Shown: one piece after another, positions 23,411 to 35,235 of the stretch | Numbering within the stretch: the stretch's first letter is position 1 | How the letters are laid out: every line of letters begins with the position of its first letter | Origin: Neocallimastix lanati (nom. inval.) | Taxonomy: Eukaryota; Neocallimastigomycota; Neocallimastigomycetes; Neocallimastigales; Neocallimastigaceae | Reading direction: 5' to 3' | Length of the DNA: 62,000 nucleotides | Assembly (NCBI GenBank): GCA_016946835.1 | Contig: JACVTC010000188.1 | Span: 1 to 62,000 of the forward strand | Position numbers and translations under genes: made by a program | The notes under the pieces: generated by a model | The model's database searches: none | What the model was told of the DNA's origin: nothing | The model's input: only the letters and a program-made list of their open reading frames with translations

Positions 23411-23448
23411 ATATTTAACATCAACAACATCAATCTGATGTTAAATAT
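23411..23448. repeat. 13-bp perfect inverted repeat
   Basis: ATATTTAACATCA (23411-23423) and TGATGTTAAATAT (23436-23448) are exact reverse complements around a 12-nt loop. Confidence 0.8.
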
Positions 23449-23790
23449 GAAGTTCATTAATGGATTTATTAAATAATAAAATAATTAAAATAAAATAAAA
23501 TGAAAAGGAAAATGAAAATTAATACTTTACAATTTGTACATTATGAAATATTTAAATGTATTAAAATTCTTAATATATTGGTCCGAATTGTTAAAATACA
23601 TTATGTATTAATGATTTGATTGGTGTATGATTGATATATTTTTCATTTAAAAATTATTAGTATTAATAATATGTTAAATCCATTTTGCTATTACGAACAT
23701 TAAATAACAAATATTATTTTAAACATTAATTATTTTGTTATTAACAATATATTAAATTACATCTTTATTCTTTTTTCTTATTCGTTTATG

Positions 23791-24897
<1,107 letters not shown>

Positions 24898-24899
<2 letters not shown>

Positions 24900-26169
24900 G
24901 TTTTATATTTTAAATTTTATATTATTTTAAAATAAAACAAAATAAAATAAAATTATAGAATAGTTTATGCAATAATAAAATAAGATTTAATAAATTTTAA
25001 TAATTAATATCACTCAAATTATAAAGATAAATTAAAAAAAATAAATAAATAATAGGAAAATAGAATACTTAAATTATACAATTATCGTATTTTTCCTGTA
25101 ATTACTTATAAATAATAATTATAAAGATTTATTATTTTATGTTTTATATCTTAAACTAATGACTATTTAGTAGATTCTTAATAAGAGTTTTAATACTTTA
25201 TTTTAAAACTATATTAATAAAAAAAAATTAAATATAAATATTATTTCAACTATTTATTTTATTTTATTTTATTTTATTAATACTTTAATCTTTTATATTA
25301 CTTCATTATTTATTATATTATATATTTAATTTATTTTTCTTAAATTGTAACATTATTAAACATGAAATATTAAATTTGTTATTATTATAGAAAGGAATAT
25401 TTATATAAAAAAAAAAATTCTTATTTCTTACTAATTTTATATTATTATGTAATGTAAAATATGGGAGTGTGCATTTCGCAATAAGTGGCTAAAAATAAAC
25501 TTATAAATAAATAAATAAAATAAATAAAATAAATAAATAAATAATATTAAATAATAATTTAATATTTTTAATAAATAAAATAAATAAATAAATAAATAAA
25601 TATGTTAAAAATGTTATATCTTAATTTCTATCAATTTTTAGTTTTATTTTATTATTAAAATTTTAATAAAATAAAAAAACTATATAATATTGATATTGAT
25701 ATTAATAATAAAAATAACTATATAATATTGATATTCTATATAATATTAATATTAATAAAAAAAAATACTAATATAGTATTTTTTTATTAATATCAACATT
25801 AATATTGAGTGCTTATTGTAATTATTTCTAGTAAAAAGAATATTTATCACAAAGTTAATATTAAAAACATTTGTTGACTGGTATATATAAAAAAAATTAT
25901 TGTTTATTTTAGTATATTGTAGGGATTATTAAATAATAACAAAGATTATATATTTGAATTTAAAGCAATGTTAAATCTCTATTAAGAAATAAATAGAAAA
26001 TCAGTAGAAGTTGTTTAATTAAATAACAAGAATAAAATAAATATCAATATAAAAACAAATAAATATAATGGGGAATAATTATTTAACATAATTGGTTTAT
26101 TTTGTTTAGCTTATATTTATTTCTGTTATCTATTATAAATAATATTAAACTTTAATTATTATTTATACT
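24898..26169. other. AT-rich intergenic with a small dispersed repeat
   Basis: Near 25458-25500 the sequence GGGAGTGTGCATTTCGCAA resembles GGGAGAGTTGTATTTCGCCA at about 43333; both are followed by AAATAAATAAATA runs. An imperfect hairpin lies at about 25741-25808. No gene seen. Confidence 0.4.
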
Positions 26170-26183
26170 TTATTACGTAATAA

Positions 26184-26333
26184 TAGGAACGTTAGGAATG
26201 CATCTCCGGGCAGTGTGTAACGACGATTGAGAGCGGCGAAGCTGATACAGTATGCCAATAACTCGTCACCTTACAGTTAATTAATAACTGTATGGCCATA
26301 TTGGGAGATGGGTACCCAGTATGTGCAGTCTAT
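26184..26333. other. Compact GC-richer island, possible inserted ncRNA-like element
   Basis: This 150-bp block of mixed composition sits in over 80% AT DNA. It is bracketed by 15-bp direct repeats TTTATTACGTAATAA (26169-26183 and 26333-26347), each containing a 14-bp palindrome. It can fold: CATCTCC near 26200 pairs with GGAGATG near 26304, and TACAGTTA/TAACTGTA form an 8-bp hairpin (about 26272-26292). No ORF. I tested it by eye against 5S rRNA, tRNA and the U snRNAs and found no match. Confidence 0.5.
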
Positions 26334-26650
26334 TTATTACGTAATAATTTAAATATACAGTATCTATAAATATTTTAAAACTAAGCATATTTGTACTGAT
26401 AAACTTGTAAAATATAATATTATGCAAAAAACAAAAATTAAATAAATATAGATATTAAATTTAAAATATAATTATATATTACTCAGAATATAATACTATA
26501 ATATAAATAAATTGATTTGTAGTATTATATAAAAAATAAATATATCAAAAAAAATATAATAAAATTATATATAAATATTTGAACAACATTAAACAAATAC
26601 ATAATAACTATATTACGATTTATATATATGAAAATTTATAAGTAACTGCA

Positions 26651-27094
26651 ATGTCGCTTTGCTTTATTTTAGTAATATATACATTTTTTGCATTATATTT
26701 TCAGTGTGGTTACTCTAAGGTATATGACGTCGAATCAGATGATCTTCCTTACGAATATGCCTACCATGTAAATACAACTACTAATTCTATTGAAGAATGC
26801 GAATTTTGTCAGGCGAGCTTATGTAAAGGCTCATACTGTTTTAAAGCCGATAAAGAAATTAAGCACCCATTTATCGAAATTCCAATAAACACTAGCACCT
26901 CACTACCAAACAACAATTCCGAGCATCAAAAAAATAAAGTCAATAGATATATAACGTTTCCATATGTAAATTTTTATAATCCTAAAAAAGCTGATAAAAC
27001 TTCCGTTAAATGCAGTAAAGATTCTCAATGTTTTACAAGTAAGTGTGTAAACAATGATTGCGTATTTAACGAAAACGGAGATATCAAGCTTTAA
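26651..27094 (+). CDS. Small secreted cysteine-rich protein
   Basis: The 147-residue protein has a hydrophobic N-terminal signal (about 1-22). One four-cysteine cluster lies at 50, 53, 58 and 63 (C-x2-C-x4-C-x4-C), with the second at 121, 127, 132 and 137 (CSKDSQCFTSKCVNNDC). Two or more N-glycosylation sites lie between (NTT, NTS). Eight cysteines outside the signal suggest four disulfides and extracellular location. The C-terminal pattern C-x-x-D-x-x-C-x4-C-x4-C resembles repeats common in gut-fungal surface proteins; that is recollection, not a search. The protein ends soon after it, so it may be a shortened member of a longer family. Confidence 0.75.
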   Translation: MSLCFILVIYTFFALYFQCGYSKVYDVESDDLPYEYAYHVNTTTNSIEECEFCQASLCKGSYCFKADKEIKHPFIEIPINTSTSLPNNNSEHQKNKVNRYITFPYVNFYNPKKADKTSVKCSKDSQCFTSKCVNNDCVFNENGDIKL

Positions 27095-27490
27095 AAGAAA
27101 TTCTTATTCTTATTCTTATTCCGGATTAGGGTTTGAATTGGATAATCTGAAAAGAAATTATGGTCTTCTCCTTAAGAGGTGTTGGTCCTATTAGCCTGTC
27201 TTTACTGCATTTTCAGCGTTGACGCTTTCTGGCTAGTTGGCGCTTATACTGTCGGAATAGTAATCCTTTTTGAGAACTAACCCTAGGCATAATTTTTGTA
27301 AAAGAAAAAAAGAGTCGCATATTTCACCAAGAATGGCGTTTTAGAATAATCACCAGAAATGATTTGGTTATTCAACAAAACATCCCATTCCTTTTTTTAT
27401 AATCAAAATCAATAATGTCTGCATCTCTTCCATCAAGAAGGAAGTCATATATACGGTACTACGTCACATATATATTAACACACTCTTTAT
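27095..27490. other. GC-richer non-coding stretch after the cysteine-rich gene
   Basis: After a TTCTTATTCTTATTC run, 27130-27480 has near-balanced composition with phrases such as GCGTTGACGCTTTCTGG. All frames I read are interrupted. It may be decayed mobile DNA; I found no target duplication at candidate TG...CA ends (27180-27480). Confidence 0.35.
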
Positions 27491-27499
27491 TCAGAAATT

Positions 27500-28315
27500 C
27501 ACTAATATTAATACAACACGATTTTCACCAATTGACCAATTCACTATATTATTAGTAACGATACTATTATTTTCACTATTACTAATATTAATATTCTCAT
27601 TTTCACTATCAATACTATTACTATTATTAACAGCACTCTTGCTATTGATATAATTATTATATACTTCGTTACTACCATCAAAAATTAATACTTGATTTTA
27701 CATTATTAATATCTGTGACAACAGTGTGTACATTACAATTTGATGTTGGACAATATTTGGTAATTATAAAAAATTTTTTCATCACAAATTTCAACATTCA
27801 ATAAATATTTCATTTGAAATTCACAGAAAAAAAAAAATAGCATTTAGAAAACCAATGTTCTAATTGAAGATTTACTATTTTCTCTATAACAGTAAGGACA
27901 GCGTTCAGGACAAGTCGTCTTTAACCATATTGGCAGCTTTGACAACACGAACATTGGAATTTATATATTCACATCTGGTACTAAGTACCCATTGAAAAAC
28001 AATGATGTAAGATACTTAAAAGTTGAGCTTTAAGTAGTCTCTAGTTTTCTCAGTAATTCATTTTTCTTATTTGCTTTAGCCTTAAACAATTTTCCCGTCA
28101 TATCTCTATCCAGGTAAAAGTTTACACTTTTCTTTTTTTTTTTTTTTTTGATGAAAATATTTATCCAATTTGTTTGCTAAAAGTTTACATTTTTTTATCC
28201 CATACATGACAAGTCCATAACGTGATATATCTCTCAAAGTAAAACAAAGATAATACAAATGAAGTTTTTTCCATTTTTTAAAACATCTTACCTGATCAAT
28301 CATATATTTCGCCGA
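27500..28315 (-). pseudogene. Decayed coding sequence, family not recognised
   Basis: The minus strand contains a chain of short frames with normal amino-acid composition, broken by stops and frameshifts. They are: LRDISRYGLVMYGIKKCKLL (about 28180-28240), MTGKLFKAKANKKNELLRKL (about 28040-28100), YLTSLFFNGYLVP then TTCPERCPYCYRENSK (about 27880-28010), and TKYCPTSNCNVHTVVTDINN (about 27710-27765). An Asn/Ser-rich frame ends the chain (about 27520-27690). Order is collinear, as expected from one dead gene. I cannot assign a family. Confidence 0.4.
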
Positions 28316-29035
28316 TAGAGGAGAGAGTAAAATTTATACTATAATTTTTGTATTATCCATATTTTATTTTATATAATTATTATTTATTTATTAATTAATT
28401 TTAATACGATTAATATTATTTTGAATTAATAAATTATAAAATTATATAAAAGGTAGTTATGAATGAATAAATAAATATATTTAATGAATCATCTTCATCA
28501 CAATATTTTCCTAAAGATATACATAAATATATTACAAACTTCTCACATTTTTTCATTATATATGAGAGAACAAAGAACTTTCATAATGTATATATAGAAA
28601 ACAAAAATCAAAATATAAAAAATCAAAATAAAAAAAAAAAAAATAAAAAATAAAAAATAAAAAAATAAAAGCTAATATAATTTTAAACAAAATACTTTAT
28701 TTTTAAATAATAAGCAATATAAAGATTATAATTTTTTTTTGTTTTTTTTATATATTTATTTTTTTTGTTATTGATTTAATAGGTACATGTTTATTCGGTA
28801 TTAAATATATAATATATAGATAAAACTATATTTTTTTTGAAAAGATATTTTATCTTATAAATATCTTAGTTATTTTAATTTAATAATAATAATAAATTAC
28901 GTTTTGCTATATATAATTTTTTTTTTTTTTTTTTTACTTTTTTATTTATATACATATATACATATATATATAATTTTTTTTTATTGATAGTAAACTATGA
29001 AATTGTAAATAATTAATAATTTATAGTAGTTCTGT
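28316..29035. other. AT-rich intergenic, no gene seen
   Basis: The stretch contains A/T homopolymers and is the 3' flank of the spliced gene that follows on the minus strand. Confidence 0.5.
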
Positions 29036-29179
29036 CTATGGATTTAAATGAGTAATACTATATTTTGCAGTTTGGGAAACATTCTGTAATTATAAAATCA
29101 TATTAATTAAAAATATATATATTTAATGATTAATGATAGTAATAATTTAAACATTTATAAAATTTATATATATTATTTC

Positions 29180-29218
<39 letters not shown>

Positions 29219-29823
29219 AAAAAAAAGAAATTTATACTAGAATGATTATATAATAATACTATTAGTCATTCTACTACTTCTACTACAACAACAACTACTA
29301 CTACTACTAATAATAATAATAATAATTATATATGATCAGTTTACTTTTGTAAATTCATGACTGACACTGTAATAACTTGTTGGCATTTCAGATTTTGTTG
29401 GTTTATAAAAGCCATAATCATTGGAGGAGGTCGTATAAAACATATTTTGTTTTTTGCTTTCATAATTCCATATTTCTTGGTACAGAAATTAATAAATTAT
29501 ATAAAAAAAAAAGTATGATAATAATAATATAATGATAAAAATAAAAAATATAATAAGAGGAAAGTAAAAATAAAAGAAAAAAAAATGAATGAGTAAACAT
29601 ATTAATAAATTAATATTCCTCTTTTTTTATTTTTTTTTTTTTTTATTTTATTATTAATATTATTATAATAAATATTCATATATCCTATGAAATATATATT
29701 ATATATACCAGGTCTATCAAATTTTTCAGGTAATACCATTGGCTCATTTCTTTTTACTAATGCTTTTTTTTTTTTTTTTTTTTTTTTTTGTATGTGTATG
29801 TGTATGTGTGTATATGTTCATAG

Positions 29824-29856
<33 letters not shown>

Positions 29857-30019
29857 TAATGTAAAAAGAATAATAATATTAGAAATAAATAGAATATTAA
29901 TTAATTTTTTTTACATAGAGAGACTAATGATGTATTGTAAATTTAATTATTATAATATTATAATTCTTACGTGGTCTTTCAAATTTCTTAATTTTTGGCT
30001 CACTAGTTATATCAGACAT
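29036..30019 (-). CDS. PIERCE-like axonemal microtubule inner protein (4 exons)
   Basis: Exons on the minus strand are 30019-29971, 29756-29709, 29475-29345 and 29083-29036, giving 91 residues. Introns start GTAAGAAT, GTATATAT and GTAAACTG and end ATTAG, CCAAG and TTACAG; phases agree and the joined frame is open from ATG to TAG. Exon 3 encodes MFYTTSSNDYGFYKPTKSEM, then P and a YY-S-x-x-x-x-F motif. This aligns with the conserved core of PIERCE1/PIERCE2 (human C9orf116/C15orf65), including the preceding LP-x-x-F-x-x-P. In animals these proteins bind inside ciliary doublet microtubules; here the role would be in the zoospore flagellum. Exon 1 and exon 4 boundaries are less certain than the core. 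Confidence 0.72.
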
Positions 30020-30119
30020 TTTTAATATATATATATATATAAATATTTATTTATTTATTTATTTTATTTTTGTCTAATGTATTAAAAGTTTTGTTTAATT
30101 TATAATATTATTTTGATAT

Positions 30120-30163
<44 letters not shown>

Positions 30164-30791
30164 AAAAAAAATTGTCATGTTGTCATAATTATGGTAATAA
30201 ATAATAAAAAAAAAAGAATCAATAATTTTAACTAGGTTGACATTTAAATATATATATATATATTTTTTTTTGTCACCTCTTATATCTATAAATACTTTCT
30301 CTTTTCCTTCGAATAATTAAACTTTTTATTTTTATATTTTTGTATATATATATATATATATATTTGTTATTTATATAAATAAATGAATAAATAAACAAAG
30401 ATATATAAATATATTAAATTATTATGTAACTTTATTTATAAGAAAATAATAAAATATAATAATAAAATATAATAATAAAATATAAAATGAAATAAAAATA
30501 AAAATAAAAACTTCGAAATATATTTATTATACAATACAATTTTTGAATTTTCCTTTTTTTTTTTTTTTTTTTTTTTTTTCTATTTTTTTTTTTTTTATTT
30601 TATTTATATAATTTATTTATTTAGATAAATAAATATTTTGTCTCTCTCTGTTTTACCTGTAAGATAAAAATTTTAATTTTATTATATAATATTATAATAA
30701 TAAAAATAATAAAAATAATAAAAAATAAGAATAAAATATATGTATTTAAACTTTAAAAACTTACCAATAATGAAATTGGTATAAGTATAAA

Positions 30792-30823
<32 letters not shown>

Positions 30824-31250
30824 TTTAATTTTAAAAATAAAAATAAGTAAAAAGAGTTTGAAAAAATATTCAAAAAAAAAAAAAAAAAAATTGACAAACT
30901 ATATTATAATTTTTTCGATAAAAAAAAATAAAATAAATAATTTTCTCTTTTTTATTTTTTTTTGACTCTTTTTCTACCAATAAGGTAATACTTTCGCACA
31001 ACTGGTTGTTACTATTGAATATTCTACTTAATATTTCCTTTTTTTTTTTTTTTTTTTATGAACGAACTTAATTTTTTTTTTCCTTTTTTTTTTATGAACA
31101 AACGTAATTTTTTTTCTTTTTTTATAAATTAATCTTATTTATTAATATAAATAATCAGTTAAGTATAATGGTTAAGATAAAAATGTATATAATAATTTTT
31201 AATAATATAATTATATGATATAAAAAATTTAAATATATAAATAATATAAT

Positions 31251-31296
<46 letters not shown>

Positions 31297-31811
31297 TATA
31301 TATATAGACGTAATTATTAAAATAATAAACTGAAATAAAAAGTAATATTCAAACTAAAGTGTATAAATAAATTCAGAAAAAAGAAAAAAGTTCCTATGTA
31401 ACGAATCATATTACCTTATAGATTATATATTTAGTCATATTTAATTATTGTTGGGTATATTTATAAATATATATTTATTTATTTAATTATTCATTCATTT
31501 ATAAATATATTTATTTACATATTTATTCAATTATATATATATATATATTTATTCATTTATATATTTATATATTTATTTCTTATTTATTAATCTTTTTTTT
31601 TTTTTTTTTTTTATTTTTAGTTTTTATTCTAATTTTTTAATTTATAAAATTTCTTCCATTTTTATCTTATTAATGAATCCTTTTTTTTTTTTTTTTTATT
31701 TATTTTCATTTTAATATTTAAAGAAGCACACAAGCACATAATACAAAATAATTTTTTTTTTATAGTAGATAGGAAAAGGATAGATTCTGTTATTTATTTT
31801 TTATTTTTTAT

Positions 31812-31854
<43 letters not shown>

Positions 31855-32030
31855 ATACATTTTCTAAATTTTGTTAAAAATAAAAATTAAAAGTAGATAA
31901 AATATAATTATTCAATTATATTTAAAAAAAAAAAAAAAAAAGAAAGAAATTGGAATTTCTTTATTTTTTCATTAAAGATAGTTGATTGATTAAATTATTA
32001 TATTGTCATTTTCTATTAAATTTTAAATAA
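30020..32030. other. AT-rich intergenic with possible exon-like patches
   Basis: Mostly homopolymers and TA runs. Minus-strand patches near 30967-31032 (frame reading SRIFNSNNQLCESITLLVEK) and splice-like signals (GGTAAGT near 30756, CTTACAG near 30657) could be a further spliced gene or untranslated exons of the PIERCE-like gene. From about 31750 the sequence is 3' flank of TLDc gene 1 and matches that of gene 2. Confidence 0.35.
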
Positions 32031-33185
32031 TTATTCAATTTCTTCAAATATAACTTGATAAAATTCTAATTCAAGAATGGTAAATTCGGAATTTCCTCCA
32101 TTAATTTCAAAGTTATTATTTATTCCTGAGAAATACTCGTTGCTTGGAACACAATTAGTACAATTTCCATAACTTAATGAATCTGCCCCAATGTAAAAAA
32201 TATTGTTAAAAGATGGTCCATGATTAGAATGATTATGTAGCGCTGCTTTATCTTGAATGACATTATATAATTTACGATTAGATAAAGAAAAACAAAAGCA
32301 ATTATTGTCCACGACATCATTATTACCGGAAGTCCATGGTTCATCTGTATAGCCACCAAATCTAGCACCACTTGAGGATTTGATTAAAACTAAATTATTA
32401 GGAATATTATCACATTTGGAATGAAACATTTGAAGAGAATCTCCATCTTCTGTCATTCTATATTTTAACTTTAAACATATATTTTTATTTTCTCTTCCAG
32501 GAATTTGTAATAATCGATTTTTAATATATTTATTTTCTTCTTCATTTTTAATGATTTGCTTATTTTGAAGTGTTAAATTACGTATTATTTCTTCTAATTC
32601 AATCAATTTAAGTTCATATTTATTTTCTTTTTCATTTAATTCATCCACTTGAAGTTTCATATTATTATTCTCTTTTTCTATTACATTCAATTTAGTTTCA
32701 AAATTTTTGTTTTCATTTTCCAATTCATTTGTTTTATTACATATCATTTCTTGAACATCATCTTTATTACATTCATGCATCTTCAATTTTATTTCAAATG
32801 TGAATAGATTTTTGTAACCTCTAATTTCTCCTTCAATAACAAGATTAAAATATATTTTCTGATTTATATCAGCAATTGAAATCATTCCATCTTCAAATGA
32901 ACCTAAAATAAAAAGATAGATTCCTTGAATATCACGATATGGCCTCAACAATATATTATCTTGACTATTAAAATCATCTTCATTCATTTCAACCATATAA
33001 TTAAAGTTAACAATTTTTTTTTCTTCTTGAGCTATTATTCTAATAAAAGGTTTTTCATTAAGTTTCACTAATTGAACTTTAATTGCATAATTTTTTTTAG
33101 AATAGGGCAATACAAAAACATTTTCTTCATTTAATTCTTCTTCATCAGGAAATATTATAGTTTCATTATCATTTATTGAAGTCAT
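32031..33185 (-). CDS. TLDc-domain coiled-coil protein, copy 1
   Basis: The 384-residue protein has three parts. Residues 20-138 are a mixed beta-rich domain (LPYSKKNYAIKVQL ... FEIKLK). Residues 140-225 are a coiled coil rich in Asn, Glu and Lys. Residues 236-380 are a TLDc domain: KYRMTEDGDS, FHSKCDN, LVLIKSSSGARFGGYTDEPW, FCFSLSNRKLY, GPSFNNIFYIG and the final ILELEFYQV. TLDc domains occur in OXR1/TLDC-type proteins that protect against oxidative stress or bind V-ATPase; no such role can be read from this sequence. No signal peptide or TM, so cytosolic. Three paralogs follow. The N-terminal domain plus coiled coil plus TLDc layout recalls families in Entamoeba and other protists (recollection). 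Confidence 0.87.
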   Translation of the reverse strand: MTSINDNETIIFPDEEELNEENVFVLPYSKKNYAIKVQLVKLNEKPFIRIIAQEEKKIVNFNYMVEMNEDDFNSQDNILLRPYRDIQGIYLFILGSFEDGMISIADINQKIYFNLVIEGEIRGYKNLFTFEIKLKMHECNKDDVQEMICNKTNELENENKNFETKLNVIEKENNNMKLQVDELNEKENKYELKLIELEEIIRNLTLQNKQIIKNEEENKYIKNRLLQIPGRENKNICLKLKYRMTEDGDSLQMFHSKCDNIPNNLVLIKSSSGARFGGYTDEPWTSGNNDVVDNNCFCFSLSNRKLYNVIQDKAALHNHSNHGPSFNNIFYIGADSLSYGNCTNCVPSNEYFSGINNNFEINGGNSEFTILELEFYQVIFEEIE

Positions 33186-34464
33186 TTTTCTTTTTTTTTA
33201 AAATAATAAAAATATGATAAAAAAATGATTTTTTTTTTTTTTTATAAATTTAAATACAAAATCAGATATCTTTTATATTTTTTTTTGTTGGATTTTTCTT
33301 TATATATATAATAATATTTTATGTCCATAATAATTCATATACAAATATTTATTTTTTTTTAAATGTTTTAAGGAATAATGAAACAATTATTCTTTTCATT
33401 TAGTTTATTCTTTTTTTTCTTTTAAACCAATCATTTTCTTTGTATTTGTCTTTTTTTTATAATTATAAATTGTTAAATTTATAAAATATATTAATTAAAA
33501 AGAATTCTGTAATTATGTCCTTTAATTTATATTTATGTCAAATTAATTTTAATTTATTATCTTAATCCTTTTTTTTTTTTTTTTTAATTAAATTCTATTA
33601 TACAATTATAGAAAAAGAAAAAATACAATCATTGTTAAAAATATTATTTTATGTCTTTTTAATTTTTAATATTTTTTTAAATTAACTTAAACTTAAAATA
33701 AATATAAAAAATATAATCATAAAAATATTTATATATATTTTTAAATATCAAAACAATCAAGAAATAAGAAAAATAATAATATTAATTATTAATGAAATTA
33801 TTATATATATTTTTAAAAAAAAAAAATAAATATATATATATTATGTCTATTTTACTAATACTAAAATGAATTTTCTAATTTTTTACCAATAGTTTTTATA
33901 TTAATAAAGAAGGGGAAAATTAGTAGTAATTATATATTAAATAGATATCTATTCTATTATACTACTATTCGATTTTTATTTGATATATAAATAAAAAAAA
34001 TAAAATAAAAATAAAAGAATAATTTACTCCAAAATAATTAATAAACATTCATTAAATATTAATATGATAATTCAATATTTTAAATTTTATTATTTATTGG
34101 TTTATTGTTAATTTTAATTATTTTTGAATAGTTATTATTAATAAAAAATTCTCATTTTTTCTTTAATATTAATTATTCTCTCTTTTATTACGTTATTCAT
34201 TAATTATCAATTATTCGCACTCGATAATTATTTATTATTTATTATTTGTTATTTGTTATTTATATTTTATTATTTATTATTTATACTTTAACAAAAAATA
34301 TTCAAATATATTTTAAAATTAAATATTATTAAATATTATTTTAACAAAAAGTATTAAAAAATTTTTTAAAATTATATTATTATTAAATAATTACTTTATT
34401 ATTTTATTATTTATTAAAAATTTAAATATTATTTATTTATTAAAAATAATTTAAGCCTTACATT
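33186..34464. other. Duplicated upstream flank of TLDc gene 1
   Basis: The sequence matches, with indels, the flanks at 36472-37700, 45505-46300 and, inverted, about 39600-40690. An example is AGAAGGGGAAAATTAGTAG near 33908 and 37518. No other gene seen. Confidence 0.6.
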
Positions 34465-34790
34465 ATCTGTTTTTTAAAATACTCCGCATTTCATATAAAG
34501 CCACGCTTCGATGTTGCAACGTTCCGAAATGCAATACATCCCTTCAAAGGGAAGTTACGAATTGAAGAAGCACTCGGAGAAGTAGTACCAGTAAAATTCT
34601 CATCAATACTATGCAAATCAGAGCGTTAATGCAGAAACATTCAGTAAGGCCGCCCTCTAAGTACAATTCTACCTTTGTAAAAAGGAAGTGTATATAACTA
34701 CCTCAATATTCACATTGCTTTTAAGGGAGCGGGGAGGCTGAAGCCAAAGGCGATACACACCAGAAATAAAAAAATAAAAACAATCAACAA
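34465..34790 (-). repeat. TLDc-cluster interspersed repeat, copy A
   Basis: This GC-richer block, on the minus strand, contains GAATATTGAGGTAGT, TTACTGAATGTTTCTGCAT and TTCTCCGAG in the same order as the + strand at 38945-39420. GGAGGCTGAAGCCAAAGGCG (34733) matches GGAGGCTGAAACCAAGGGTG at about 46420. No consistent ORF survives between copies, so it looks non-coding. Confidence 0.6.
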
Positions 34791-35235
34791 CTTTTTAATA
34801 AATTTTATTATAAATTTTACTTTTTCTGTGACAACAAATTCAAATTTAGACTTTTTTTTTATTTCATTTAATTCATGCGTTAAAAATATATTAATATCAT
34901 AAATTTATATAACTTTTAATATATAAATTATGCATATACAAAATAAAATATACTATATCACTTCAATTCAATTATTTTTTCTATAATAGTTAAAAAGATA
35001 GATTTTATTTTTTATTTTTTATTTTTTTATTTTTTATTTTTTTATTTATTTATTATTTTTTTTTTTTATAATTTTTTAAATTTTGTAAAAATAGGAATTA
35101 AAAGAAGATAAAATATAATTATTCAATTATATTAAAAAAAAAAAAAGAAAGAAATTAGAATTTCTTTATTTTTTCATTAAAAATAGTTGATTGATTAAAT
35201 TATTATATTGTCATTTTCTATTAAATTATAAATAA

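Noticed and set aside
26184-26333. 5S rRNA, tRNA or spliceosomal RNA
   Set aside because: A few phrases (TATGGCCATA, GATGGGTACC) recall 5S rRNA, but order and spacing do not fit; no B box or snRNA core motif.
27180-27480. Solo LTR (TGTTGG...TTAACA)
   Set aside because: The ends look plausible but there is no target-site duplication and no polypurine tract or PBS beside it.
29687-30025. Plus-strand ORF of 112 codons
   Set aside because: Antisense to exons 1-2 of the PIERCE-like gene and mostly homopolymer and TA-run translation.
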